A DNA stretch of 64,000 nt from Paenibacillus_AM sp052180255 (GTDB lineage Bacteria; Bacillota; Bacilli; Paenibacillales; NBRC-103111): NCBI RefSeq assembly GCF_052180255.1, contig NZ_CP197466.1:1116001-1180000 (forward strand), given 5' to 3'. The translations under genes and the position numbers were made by a program. The notes under the pieces were generated by a model. The model saw nothing but the letters and a program-made list of their open reading frames with translations. It was not told the DNA's origin and made no database searches. Below are positions 9,301 through 17,485 of the stretch, one piece after another. How positions within the stretch are numbered: the first letter of the stretch is position 1; every line of letters begins with the position of its first letter.

Positions 9301-12300
9301 ATAAAGGTGAAGCATTAGAAGAGCTGAAAATACAGTATAAGGATTACTCTGCCTGGGAACATAAAATGATAGAATCCGAGGCTATGAAAAAACAAGAAGC
9401 CTATTGGACAAACCTATTCAGCGATGAAATACCTGTATTGAATTTGCCTAATGATTATCCGAGGCCAAGTTTTCAAAGTTTTGAAGGAGAAAGCATCGGA
9501 TTCCATCTGGACAAGCATGTAACCGAAAAGCTAAAGCACATATGCAAGACGAAGGAAGTCACCTTGTATATGACGTTACTGTCCGCCTACAACGTATTGC
9601 TTTCCAAGTATAGCGGACAAGAAGATATCGTAGTAGGTTCGCCAATATCAGGCAGGCCGCATGCGGATCTGCAGCATATGGTAGGAATGTTCGTCAACAC
9701 GCTTGCCATGCGAAACTATCCTGGAAGAACGAAAACGTTTGCCGGATTTCTGCAGGAAGTAAAGAGAAATGCTTTATGCGCATATGAACATCAAAATGTT
9801 CAATTCGATCGATTGGTGGAAAATCTAAACCTACGAAAAGATTTAAGTAGAAATCCATTGTTTGACACGATGTTTGTACTGCAAAATACGGACACGAAAG
9901 AAATGGAGCTGGATGGGGTAACAATTAAACAGCTTCCATTTGAAAGAGGCGTTTCCAAGTTTGATCTCACGCTAGGAGCGGAAGAAAAAGGGGAGGAAAT
10001 CTGCTTCGAGTTAGAGTATTGCACCAAGCTGTTTAAGCGAGAAACCATCGAACGAATGATTGCGCATTTTCAGAATATCGTCAAGGCAGTAGTAGAGAAT
10101 CCGGAAATACAGTTGTGCAAAATCGAGATGCTTTCAGCGGAAGAGAAAAAGGAAGTCGTAGTCGATTTTAATAACACGAAAGCACCATATCCCCAGGATA
10201 AAACGATCTGCGAAGCCTTTGAGGAACAAGTAAAAAAGACGCCGGACCAGATCGCAGTCGTATATGAAAATCGAAAATTAACTTACCGGGAACTCAATGA
10301 GAAAGCCAATCAATTGGCAGGCGTGTTACGAGGAAAAGGTGTAAAACCGGATACCATCGTCGGAATCATGGTGGATCGATCGGTGGAGATGATGGTTGGA
10401 ATCATGGGCATTATAAAAGCCGGAGGAGCTTATTTGCCAATTTCACCTGATTATCCGAGTGACAGGATCACCTATATGCTGGAGGATAGTAAAACTACCC
10501 TGTTGCTGACACAAAAACATCTCATGCATACGATACAGTTTGAGGGAATGGTATTAGATTTAGAAGACGAACAATGGTATCAAGGTGATAAAACGAATGT
10601 AGAAATCGTCAATCATCCGAATGATCTTGTCTATGTCATCTATACTTCTGGTTCAACGGGCAGACCAAAAGGCGTGATGATCCAGCATGGTAATGTGATC
10701 AATCTTGTTACAGGGCTGGGTAAAATCATTTATGACCAATATACCGGACCATTACAGGTAGCTTTGGTTGCACAATATGTTTTTGATGCTTCCGTCAAGC
10801 AGATATTTGCCAGTTTGTTACGAGGCGACTGCCTGCATCTAATCCCAGAAGACTACAGAACCATAGGGGAAAAACTGGTAGAATACTACATTGATCACGC
10901 AATCGATGTTTCAGACGGAACACCGTCTCATTTGAAATTGATCTTGAGCGATAACAGAGAAATAATAAAAGAGATGACCGTCAAGCATTTTATATTCGGC
11001 GGGGAAGAATTGACCGTTTCAGCCGTGAAAGACTTCTTCACACTTTGCGGCGAGAGAAAACCCGAGATCACCAATATATACGGGCCAACCGAATGCTGCG
11101 TGGACTCGACTGCCTTCCTGATTGACCGAACACGTCTGGATCAGTTGAACACGATTCCGATTGGTCGTCCGCTAGTCAATTATTGTGTGTACGTCTTGGA
11201 CAAAGACAATCATCCTCAGCCTGTAGGGGTACCAGGGGAATTATGTATTGCAGGAGACGGACTTGCAAGAGGTTATCTCAATAATCCAGAGCTGACAGAA
11301 GAAAAGTTTGTAGCAAATCCATTTGCCCCAGGGGAAAGGATGTATAAAACAGGAGACCTTGTTAAATGGCTGCCTGATGGAAATGTACAATTTTTAGGAC
11401 GTATCGACCACCAGGTAAAAATCAGAGGCTACCGCATTGAAATCGGGGAAATCGAGGCTACGATTAAGAGTTACCCTTCCGTGCAAGATGCCGTCGTACT
11501 GGTTCGCGAGGATAACGCGGGCGAAAATAGAATATTCGCGTACATTGTTCCAAAGACAAACAGCGAGGAGAAATATAGCGAAGCGGGAATAAAGGAATAT
11601 GTAAAGAAACAACTTCCTCAATACATGATTCCGGCTAAATTTGTTCAGCTTGAGTTGATCCCGCTAAATACGAATGGTAAGGTTGACCGTTTTGCACTTC
11701 CTGAGCCTGATTTGCTGTCAAGAGATTCGGATGAAGGCTTTGTCGCGCCGAGGAACAAAGAAGAAATGGACATGGCTGAAATTTGGGCCGGCGTACTCGG
11801 AATTGAGAAAATAGGCATTGATGAAGATTTCTTTGATTTAGGTGGAGATTCTTTTAAAGCCATAAAGCTGGTCAGAAGTATTAGCAACAACCTAGGAGTC
11901 ATGGAGCTGTTTAAAAATTCAACGATTCGCGAATTGGTCGCTTATTTATCCCAATCAAAAGGTGCAGGAAACGATGGGAATCGGACGATGCTGCATGAGC
12001 TTACCAAGCCGATTGATGAGAAACATAAAGTGGTCTCCCTCATTTGTTTTCCTTACGGGGGAGGAAGCGCGATCTCGTATCAACCTTTAGCCAACTCATT
12101 ACCGAAGAATTACTCGCTATATGCCGTTGAGCTTCCGGGCCACGACTACAGCTGCCCCGATGAAGAATTGGCTTCTATCGAGGAGAGCGCGGCTCGTTGC
12201 TTGGAGGAAATCAAGCAGAAGGTGAAGGGACCTGTCGTTCTTTATGGACATTGTCTGGGCGCCACGATGTCGGTACTTCTTGCTCCTAAACTGGAAGAGG

Positions 12301-14201
12301 CGGGCATTCAGGTGAATGGCGTTGTTGTTGGAGCCATGTTCCCGACACCGCGCATTACCAATAAATTTTTCGACATATGGGAAAAAATATTCCCTACTCA
12401 ATTGACGGACAAAGGCAATCGGGACATGTTGAAAATGATTGGTGGTTTAAACAGTGAATTTAGTTCCGATGAAACAGAATTTGTGCTTAGGAATTTAAAG
12501 CATGATGCAAAAGAATGCGTCAAGTGGTATACCCAGCACTATAGCAACAAGAATAATACGAAATTCCATGCGCCAATCACATGCATTATTGGAGAGGGCG
12601 ATCGAGCTACGGAATTTTATCAGGAAAGATATAAGGAATGGGAGTACTTCAGTGACGATGTGGATTTACGAACAATTGATCATGCCGGACATTTTTTCTT
12701 TAAAAATCAAGTAGCGGAGCTTGTTGATATTATTGAAGAGAAGGTAGATGTATGGAAGGATCGATCTTCAAAGGTATCTGAAAGCAAGAAAATGAATGAA
12801 AGCAAAGAAAACAGGGTAAGGTTGAATGCCTCAGCGAAAAACAAAGTCGTTCCAAGTATGAAATTGTTTTTAATGGTTGCCTTCGTGCAGATCATTTCTG
12901 AAATAGGTACAATTTTATCTACGTTTGGGACCGGGATCTGGATTTTCAATCAAACCAATGCACTATCGGAATTTGCCATGATGTTTCTTATGGGAATGAT
13001 TCCCACCATTTTGGTGCTTCCATTTGCAGGTGCCATTGTAGACAGGTTTGACAGACGGGTCATTTTAATTATTAGTGACTTGCTTTCGACAGTATGTTCT
13101 TTAGGTTTGCTTATCTTGTTAGGGTTTAATGAGCTTCAACTTTGGCATGTCTATGTCTTTACCATCGTATTATCTGTTGCAAACAGCTTCAGGCAGCCAG
13201 CGTATATGGCAGCAGTGACGCAGATTACGCCAAAGATGTACTTGCCGCAGGCAAATAGTGTTTCTCAATTTTCCGTTGCAATCGGAGGCGTACTGGCAGC
13301 CATCTTCGGAGGCGTATTTATGGATTCTATAGGCTTTAAGGGGCTTGTTATTATTGATCTTATAACATTTGGACTATCCGTGATCGTTTTGCTCTTTTTG
13401 AGATTTCCGGATACCATGTTTACAAGATCAGAGGAACCGATTCGGAAAGAGTTAATGGGTGGCTGGAATTTTATCATGAGAAGAAAAAGTTTGATTGCCA
13501 TGGTTGTCTTCTTTGTTGTCGTTAACTTTTTACTGAGCATTTTTACGGTTACGATGACGCCGCTCATCCTTTCTTTCACGAATTCATCCACGTTGGGGAT
13601 TCTTAATGCATTTGCAGGAATCGGCGTTCTTTGCGGAGCTATAGCGATGTTAATAACTGGCGGTATGAGTAAGAGAGCAAAAGGGATGGTTGGTTTTGTC
13701 CTTCCATTAGCCATTTCTATTATGATTGCAGGAATACAACCATTGCCTATTTTTGCGGCGATTGCTTTGTTCGTATCCTCTTTGTCTATAACGATTACAA
13801 ATATTCATTGGCAGTCATTGATCCAGGTGAAGGTTGGATTGGAATTGCAAGGACGTGTATTTGCTGTGAATCGTATGTTGGTAGCTCTATTAGCACCGGT
13901 CAGCTATATTGTCGCAGGTGTATTAGCTGATAATGTATTCACGACTGTACTGACATCCAGTGTATTTGATTCCCCAATTGTAAACTTGATTTTAGGGCCG
14001 GGTGCAGGCCGCGAAATGAGACTTAGTCTATTACTTGCCGGAGCCGTATTATTTGTCTGGAGCATAATCGGGATCAAGTATAAACCACTGAGTGATATGG
14101 ATGACATCCTTGAAGATGCAACTCCAGGCGAAGTAATTATTAAAGATAAGGATAAACTACAAAGAATAGCCGATGAAAAAGTTCAAGGGTTTACATTCTA
14201 A
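3303..14201 (+). CDS. Three-module nonribosomal peptide synthetase with thioesterase, fused to a major facilitator exporter
   Basis: A GTG start follows GGGATGGTG; 3632 residues. Order: half condensation domain (1-205, no HHxxxDG); A1 (about 225-720); T1 (Ser752 in LGGHS); C2 (HHIISDG from His935); A2 (about 1255-1745); T2 (Ser1797); C3 (His1980-His1981, Asp1985); A3 (about 2300-2790); T3 (Ser2850 in LGGDS); thioesterase (about 2890-3150); hydrophilic linker; 12-helix exporter (about 3180-3600, motif DRFDRR). No epimerase is present. By alignment to GrsA from memory the pockets are A1 DAWFLGNVVK (the known Leu code), A2 DLKNFGTDIK (unassigned) and A3 DAKDIGIVDK (close to the surfactin Glu code). 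The thioesterase has GHCLG, so Cys2984 replaces Ser, with Asp3100 and His3130. Inferred role: make, release and export a tripeptide. The frame is uninterrupted through the linker, which argues for a real fusion. T1-C2 and T2-C3 are near copies of each other. Confidence 0.92.
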   Translation: MKKFFSDSITLESYMESPTQIDFSPGSVNFTIDPSLTNRMRSIAEKDKISVNTLLFTAFTTLLFKYTREEEHKIGNIVATENSSNPFKYAFINNVINENETFRSASMNADVKFSEFSIASNESDNYHDVIFDTVTMLKEISLLKELKFGIWIRFGEISQGINGRIEFNTSLFEKNEIKQKCEHFINILKKITENPEIKLCEIDMLSDVEKKRILVDFNETKAEFPKDKTISALFEEQVEKTPDNLAAVYEDKKLTYRELNEKANRLARVLRYKGVVPDSIVGVMAEPSIEMLIGIMATLKAGGGYLPIDTNYPKERIQYMLEDSGTSILLTQKDLPEIDFTGEIIDLNNEEGYSTEGGNLESINSPNALAYVIYTSGSTGTPKGVMVEHTSLVNLCVWHNDYYEVDESDRAAKYAGVGFDASVWEIFPYLISGASIHILSDELKLDVNKLNQYFEENEISIGFMPTQIFEQFIRLENHSLRKLLTGADTLRYTENKNYEIYNNYGPTEYTVVSTSFKIDQEYENIPIGKPINNTKIYIVDKNNNLQPIGVPGEICLSGSGISRGYLNNEDLTKEKFIENPFESGTYIYKTGDLGRWLSDGNIEFLGRIDSQVKIRGYRIELGEIESQLLKYEGIKQAVVLDKQDGQGNNYLCAYMVSEEEITVRELRENLSQSLPNYMIPTYFMQIEKVPVTPNGKINRRALPTPDKEIDTGVEYVAPTNEVEEKLAKIWSEVLEVDRIGINDDFFTLGGHSLKAIKIALMIQRELNADLSVGKIFSHPTVRVLGEYIGKTEEAVYSPIEVVEEKELYEVSSAQKRMFALHQFSKQEIHYNLPFILLLEGELDRNKVEETLSKLVQRHEAFRTSFELEAGEIMQRIHQTVECKVEYEEINTDSEEMMKGEVEKFVKPFDLSKAPLLRVKLIRLAAEKHLFMFDMHHIISDGTSMSIFMEEFTKLYRGESLKELSVQYKDYSAWEHNLLKSEAMKKQEIYWTELFRDGVPVLDLPMDEPRPALQSFEGESIGFQLNKRLTEKLKKVGKDSGATLYMTLLSAYNILLAKYSGQEDIVVGSATAGRSHDDLQGVMGMFVNTLALRNYPEGKKSFAAFLDEVKQNALGAYENQDYPFDRLVEALNLRKDVSRNPLFDTMLVLQNTDTKEMELENISIREYAYRGKVSKFDMTLEAEEVGDEIRFHLEYCTKLFKRETIERVVQHFINIVKVVTENPEIKLCDIDMLAEEERHQLLHKFNDTYAEYPSGKSVHELFEEQVERTPDHIAIVFEDKELTYRELNSKANQVARTLRNEGIDENKIVGILISRSAELLIGILGVLKAGGTYLPIDTQYPSDRIEYMLKDSGAGILLTQESCRTQTEGLGIQVVGIEKIVEASEQSVENLNLKYRPDRQMYLIYTSGSTGNPKGATVRADSFTNLMNWFTRDFEINESDSILLIAPVGFDLAQKNLYASLIKGGRLIVLPEKIYSYKNVLSLMDEQKVTIVNCTPSAFQILVDTTSDYRELRHLKRVFLGGEPINIPKLLSWINTPYYQAEIVNTYGPTECTDIAAYYRIPNEQIKHIEVVPIGKPIDNVKLYIVNKDDQLLTIGQPGELCIAGDSLGTGYLNRPELTAEKFVSNPFVPGTKMYRTGDLARWLPDGNVEYLGRIDHQVKIRGFRIELGEIESQLLCYPNVMEAVVVARGEGGSKYLCAYIVGNKELTVGELRVYLSKVLPDYMIPSYFVQLDKFPLTPNGKVDRKALPEPDGSMETGTEYEAPRNETEEKLVEIWQEVLHVDVVGINDNFFILGGHSLKAIKMAAIVQRDLLAEISVDEIFKNPTVRQLAEYVGNTKQAEYSSIEAVEERERYEVSSAQKRLFALNQFAKEEISYNIPYVFVFEGKLDREKLSESFSRLVQRHEVFRTCFELEDGEIKQKIYGTIAFSMEYEERNTDSEEMIISEAGKFVKPFDLEKSPLLRVKLIRLAAEKHVVMMDMHHIISDGTSMGIILEELAKLYKGEALEELKIQYKDYSAWEHKMIESEAMKKQEAYWTNLFSDEIPVLNLPNDYPRPSFQSFEGESIGFHLDKHVTEKLKHICKTKEVTLYMTLLSAYNVLLSKYSGQEDIVVGSPISGRPHADLQHMVGMFVNTLAMRNYPGRTKTFAGFLQEVKRNALCAYEHQNVQFDRLVENLNLRKDLSRNPLFDTMFVLQNTDTKEMELDGVTIKQLPFERGVSKFDLTLGAEEKGEEICFELEYCTKLFKRETIERMIAHFQNIVKAVVENPEIQLCKIEMLSAEEKKEVVVDFNNTKAPYPQDKTICEAFEEQVKKTPDQIAVVYENRKLTYRELNEKANQLAGVLRGKGVKPDTIVGIMVDRSVEMMVGIMGIIKAGGAYLPISPDYPSDRITYMLEDSKTTLLLTQKHLMHTIQFEGMVLDLEDEQWYQGDKTNVEIVNHPNDLVYVIYTSGSTGRPKGVMIQHGNVINLVTGLGKIIYDQYTGPLQVALVAQYVFDASVKQIFASLLRGDCLHLIPEDYRTIGEKLVEYYIDHAIDVSDGTPSHLKLILSDNREIIKEMTVKHFIFGGEELTVSAVKDFFTLCGERKPEITNIYGPTECCVDSTAFLIDRTRLDQLNTIPIGRPLVNYCVYVLDKDNHPQPVGVPGELCIAGDGLARGYLNNPELTEEKFVANPFAPGERMYKTGDLVKWLPDGNVQFLGRIDHQVKIRGYRIEIGEIEATIKSYPSVQDAVVLVREDNAGENRIFAYIVPKTNSEEKYSEAGIKEYVKKQLPQYMIPAKFVQLELIPLNTNGKVDRFALPEPDLLSRDSDEGFVAPRNKEEMDMAEIWAGVLGIEKIGIDEDFFDLGGDSFKAIKLVRSISNNLGVMELFKNSTIRELVAYLSQSKGAGNDGNRTMLHELTKPIDEKHKVVSLICFPYGGGSAISYQPLANSLPKNYSLYAVELPGHDYSCPDEELASIEESAARCLEEIKQKVKGPVVLYGHCLGATMSVLLAPKLEEAGIQVNGVVVGAMFPTPRITNKFFDIWEKIFPTQLTDKGNRDMLKMIGGLNSEFSSDETEFVLRNLKHDAKECVKWYTQHYSNKNNTKFHAPITCIIGEGDRATEFYQERYKEWEYFSDDVDLRTIDHAGHFFFKNQVAELVDIIEEKVDVWKDRSSKVSESKKMNESKENRVRLNASAKNKVVPSMKLFLMVAFVQIISEIGTILSTFGTGIWIFNQTNALSEFAMMFLMGMIPTILVLPFAGAIVDRFDRRVILIISDLLSTVCSLGLLILLGFNELQLWHVYVFTIVLSVANSFRQPAYMAAVTQITPKMYLPQANSVSQFSVAIGGVLAAIFGGVFMDSIGFKGLVIIDLITFGLSVIVLLFLRFPDTMFTRSEEPIRKELMGGWNFIMRRKSLIAMVVFFVVVNFLLSIFTVTMTPLILSFTNSSTLGILNAFAGIGVLCGAIAMLITGGMSKRAKGMVGFVLPLAISIMIAGIQPLPIFAAIALFVSSLSITITNIHWQSLIQVKVGLELQGRVFAVNRMLVALLAPVSYIVAGVLADNVFTTVLTSSVFDSPIVNLILGPGAGREMRLSLLLAGAVLFVWSIIGIKYKPLSDMDDILEDATPGEVIIKDKDKLQRIADEKVQGFTF

Positions 14202-14260
14202 ATGACAAAGTAGATCCAATTGCTTAAGGTGAAAGTCAATATGCAAAATGTAAGAGGAAA

Positions 14261-14296
14261 GACGCGTGGATATTAAATTCCACAGCGTCTTTTTTC
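14261..14296 (+). terminator. Rho-independent terminator after the peptide synthetase
   Basis: GACGCGTGGA pairs with TCCAC-a-GCGTC (10 pairs with one bulged A) around an eight-base loop, followed by a run of T. It lies 60 bases after the stop codon, closing the synthetase as a single-gene transcript. Confidence 0.8.
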
Positions 14297-14569
14297 TGTG
14301 AAAAGAAATATGCACGCATGAAATGTATCGCTTCTTAAAGCTCATCATTTCAAGAAGAATGTGCTGCTTATAATGCCGCCAGAACCTGAGACACGGGAGA
14401 GTGAAAAATAAGTTATACTAGAACTATGGAAAAACGAATTCGAAAACCCTCGCGAGCTGCGCAAGGGCACATTGGAGAGCATTACAATAACACTATAATT
14501 CTAATTTTGAGTTCATATCGCACTGAGACAGTTGAACACAGGAATGAAACCAGTCAGGGGGAATGCAAA

Positions 14570-15547
14570 ATGCGTGAGATTACAACATGGCGCAGAGAAG
14601 ATTTATTACAAGTGAGGGTACCACTTCCGTTTCCGCTGCGCTGGGTGAATGCGTATGTGCTTCGCGGGGATCGCGGTTACACGATCATTGATCCGGGGCT
14701 GCATACACCGGAAGCAGAGGCACTCTGGGAGAGCGTCCTTCGCGAGGAAGGAATCGGCAACGACCAAGTGGAGCAGGTCGTGCTCACCCATTTCCATCCC
14801 GATCACTACGGGATGGCAGGTTGGTTCCAGGAGCGTACGGGCGCACCAGTCCTCCTCTCTGAGGAGGGCTGTCGGATCGCTTCGCTCCTGTGGGGGCCTG
14901 AGCAGCCGATGACGCGGCTGCTCGCAGATTGCTTCGCTCAGCACGGGCTGCCTGCTGAGCTGCAAGAAGAGATGACGAAGCACATGGATGGCTTCGTCCA
15001 ATGGGTATCCCCGCAGCCTACGTTAACCCCGCTTCGGCTGCAGGCTGGGGAACACATTCGCCTCGGTAATGACATGTACGAAGCCATTGAAACCCCTGGC
15101 CATGCCGCGGGGCATCTATGCTTCTACGATCGCGAGGCGAAAGAAATTTTGTGCGGTGACCATGTGATCTCGCACATCTCCCCAAACGTCGGCTACATGC
15201 CGGGTGAGCATCCGAATCCGCTTGAGCAGTATTTGCAATCTTTACAAGCAGTAGCTTCACTTGAAGTCGACCATGCATACCCGGGTCATCGCGAGCCGTT
15301 GATGAATTTCAATACCAGGGTGCAAGAACTTATCGAGCATCATCATGAGCGTTTGGCCCATATGGAAAATCTGTTACAAGACTCGATGACTGCTTATGAA
15401 CTATGCATGACTGTATTTGGAGGTAGATTGACCGTTCATCAACTCCGATTTGCATTAGCCGAGACGATCGCCCACATTTTGTATTTACAAGAGGTTGGCA
15501 GAGTCAAGCAAACAGATCGAGACGGATTGATCTATTACCAAAGCTAA
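14570..15547 (+). CDS. Metallo-beta-lactamase fold hydrolase
   Basis: The 325-residue protein starts at the ATG at 14570, which follows CAGGGGGA; the frame is open further upstream but lacks another ribosome binding site. It has the metal-binding signature THFHPDHYG (HxHxDH), a later His in the GHAAGH segment, the Asp of CGDHV and the closing His of PGHRE, so a dinuclear zinc or iron hydrolase is expected. The C-terminal 80 residues form a helical extension like the winged-helix end of LACTB2-type and related proteins. The substrate is unknown; thioester or ester hydrolysis is typical of the family. The middle (about 14640-15060) is much richer in GC than the flanking genes. It is monocistronic, with a terminator on either side. 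Confidence 0.8.
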   Translation: MREITTWRREDLLQVRVPLPFPLRWVNAYVLRGDRGYTIIDPGLHTPEAEALWESVLREEGIGNDQVEQVVLTHFHPDHYGMAGWFQERTGAPVLLSEEGCRIASLLWGPEQPMTRLLADCFAQHGLPAELQEEMTKHMDGFVQWVSPQPTLTPLRLQAGEHIRLGNDMYEAIETPGHAAGHLCFYDREAKEILCGDHVISHISPNVGYMPGEHPNPLEQYLQSLQAVASLEVDHAYPGHREPLMNFNTRVQELIEHHHERLAHMENLLQDSMTAYELCMTVFGGRLTVHQLRFALAETIAHILYLQEVGRVKQTDRDGLIYYQS

Positions 15548-15580
15548 TTTTAAACGACGATTGCATGCATAATTTCCTAT

Positions 15581-15628
15581 GAAAAAAGACGTGCTTATGG
15601 CTGAGAAGCTAACGGGCACGTCTTTTTC
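15581..15628. terminator. Rho-independent terminator
   Basis: AAAAAGACGTGC pairs with GCACGTCTTTTT (12 pairs, loop of about 21 bases), 35 bases after the hydrolase stop. The A and T tracts make it usable on either strand. Confidence 0.8.
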
Positions 15629-15818
15629 ATGTTGATATTCTTCTCTCAATTTTGTCATTTTCGACACTTTTATAACTTCTGGTTCAATTCTTTGTATAAT
15701 ATAAAGGAAAAACATGGAGATAAAGAAGGATTATTTATAAAAATGTCAAATATTTCATTTAAATGATTTTCCAAAAACAGAGGCAAAGTGCCAAAATTAC
15801 ACAAAGGGAGTGAGTGTG

Positions 15819-17459
15819 ATGAAAGCGGTTCGAACAGTTGTTCAATTATTATTAGAAGGAGGAGTAAAGTATATTTTTGGCATACCTGCAGGGTCAGTCA
15901 ATGCATTCTTCGATGAATTAATGGATGTGCCACAGATTGAACCCATTATTGCCAAACATGAAGGCGCAGCTGCTTATATGGCAACTGCCTATGCGAAGCA
16001 TTCTAAGAGTTTAGGTGTCTGCATCGGCTGCAGTGGTCCGGGCAGTACGAATTTAATTACGGGTGCAGCCAATGCAATGCGCGAACATCTTCCCGTTTTA
16101 TTCTTAACAGGTTCAGTACCAAGGCGGACAGTAGGTTTGAATGCATCCCAGGAATTAGATGCAGTTCCGCTGTTTCAGCCCGTGACGAAATACAGTGTGT
16201 CCGTTCAAGATCCAGAGCGTCTTGGTATTGAGGTTGCTCGTGCGATCCAGATTGCTCAATCGGGTATTCCCGGTCCCGTTCATGTTGCAATGCCTATTGA
16301 TGTACAGCTTAGTGAAATTACCTCACCTGTTATTCCCTCCTTTACCCACAGTCAACCGCTTGTCCCCGATGAGATTAGTATTCACATTGCAGCGACAGAA
16401 CTTCTAAAGCGAAAGCGTGGCTTTATTTTTGTAGGACAAGGGGCAAGACATGCAGTGACGGAACTTATTCAACTTGCAGAGATGTTGAATTGGCCATTTG
16501 TCACAACCCCTCAAGCCAAAGGGCTAATACCAGACAGTCATCCTTTACATCATGGAGTCTTCGGTTTTGCAGGAGAGGAACAAGCTTCAAATTTGGTTCA
16601 AGATCCAGAAAGAGATGCCGTGTTGATTGTTGGTTCCAGCTTAGGTGAAACAGCCACAAGCAATTGGAATAATCATTTGACAGATCAGCGTTATGTCGTT
16701 CAGATTGATACAGATTCGACTGTTTTTAATCGAGTGTATAAGGTGAATACCCCCATTCATGGAGATGCGACATTAAGCTTGGATGCTATTATTTTTGAAT
16801 TAGAGCAGAAGGGTTTCAAGCATAAACCTTATGCACATCGTGCGAAGGACAAGCTTCAATCTACATATAATGAGCTTCCTTTTAACACGCAAAATGTACT
16901 GACTACCCTACAGGATTCACTTCCAGCTTCAACTCGGTACACGATCGATATTGGCGAGTTTATGTCGTATGTCATTCATTACATGTCTGTGCGATCTGCT
17001 GATTCATTTGATATCAATGTTCATTTTGGTGCCATGGGTTCGGCAATTGGTTCAGCAATTGGCTGGAGTCTAGTTGATCGGAGCAGACCGATGGTGTGTG
17101 TAACGGGGGACGGATGCTTCTTCATGCACGGAATGGAAATATTAACAGCCATTGAGTATCAGCTGCCTATCGTATTTGTCGTTATGAATAACGCCAGATT
17201 AGGGATGGTCTATCACGGTCATAATTTGCAGTACAGACGAAGTCATCCACGATTTGAGCAATCCCCAATACGGATTAGTGATATGGCACAGGCGATAGGA
17301 ATACCGAGTGCGCGTGTAGAAAATATGGAACAGCTCTATGAATGGTGCCAAAATAAAGAAGAGTACAAAGGTCCTTCAATTATTGAAGTGGCGCTCGTCG
17401 ATAATAACGTACCTCCGATGGGAGATCGCGTGAAATTTTTGTCTTCATTCCAGAGATGA
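15819..17459 (+). CDS. Thiamine diphosphate-dependent enzyme, acetolactate synthase/benzoylformate decarboxylase family
   Basis: I place the start at ATG 15819, 8 bases after AAAGGGAG; a GTG at 15810 overlaps that site and is less likely. The 546 residues show the three-part layout of the family: an N-terminal pyrimidine-binding domain with the catalytic Glu48 in KHEGAAAY, a central domain from about 190, and a C-terminal diphosphate-binding domain with GDGCFF followed by MNN (the GDG-x(n)-NN motif). Related enzymes include acetolactate synthase, benzoylformate decarboxylase, glyoxylate carboligase and sulfopyruvate decarboxylase; I cannot pick one by eye. Its stop overlaps or abuts the start of a histidine kinase gene, so the two should be co-transcribed. 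A TATAAT at 15695 may be its -10 box, but no good -35 is seen. Confidence 0.8.
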   Translation: MKAVRTVVQLLLEGGVKYIFGIPAGSVNAFFDELMDVPQIEPIIAKHEGAAAYMATAYAKHSKSLGVCIGCSGPGSTNLITGAANAMREHLPVLFLTGSVPRRTVGLNASQELDAVPLFQPVTKYSVSVQDPERLGIEVARAIQIAQSGIPGPVHVAMPIDVQLSEITSPVIPSFTHSQPLVPDEISIHIAATELLKRKRGFIFVGQGARHAVTELIQLAEMLNWPFVTTPQAKGLIPDSHPLHHGVFGFAGEEQASNLVQDPERDAVLIVGSSLGETATSNWNNHLTDQRYVVQIDTDSTVFNRVYKVNTPIHGDATLSLDAIIFELEQKGFKHKPYAHRAKDKLQSTYNELPFNTQNVLTTLQDSLPASTRYTIDIGEFMSYVIHYMSVRSADSFDINVHFGAMGSAIGSAIGWSLVDRSRPMVCVTGDGCFFMHGMEILTAIEYQLPIVFVVMNNARLGMVYHGHNLQYRRSHPRFEQSPIRISDMAQAIGIPSARVENMEQLYEWCQNKEEYKGPSIIEVALVDNNVPPMGDRVKFLSSFQR

Positions 17460-17485
17460 GACTTCGGAAAGATGAGGGAAAAGCA

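Noticed and set aside
12700..12860. The synthetase-exporter fusion might be an artefact of a lost stop codon
   Set aside because: The frame stays open through a hydrophilic linker of normal composition, no ribosome binding site precedes any internal Met, and the exporter has no alternative start. Only resequencing could overturn this, so I keep the fusion.
13265..13714. 149-residue minus-strand frame inside the exporter domain
   Set aside because: It is the antisense shadow of membrane-helix coding sequence, with no ribosome binding site and no motif.
14426..14569. 48-residue N-terminal extension of the metallo-beta-lactamase fold protein
   Set aside because: The upstream ATG has no ribosome binding site, whereas ATG 14570 has CAGGGGGA and gives a normal N-terminus.
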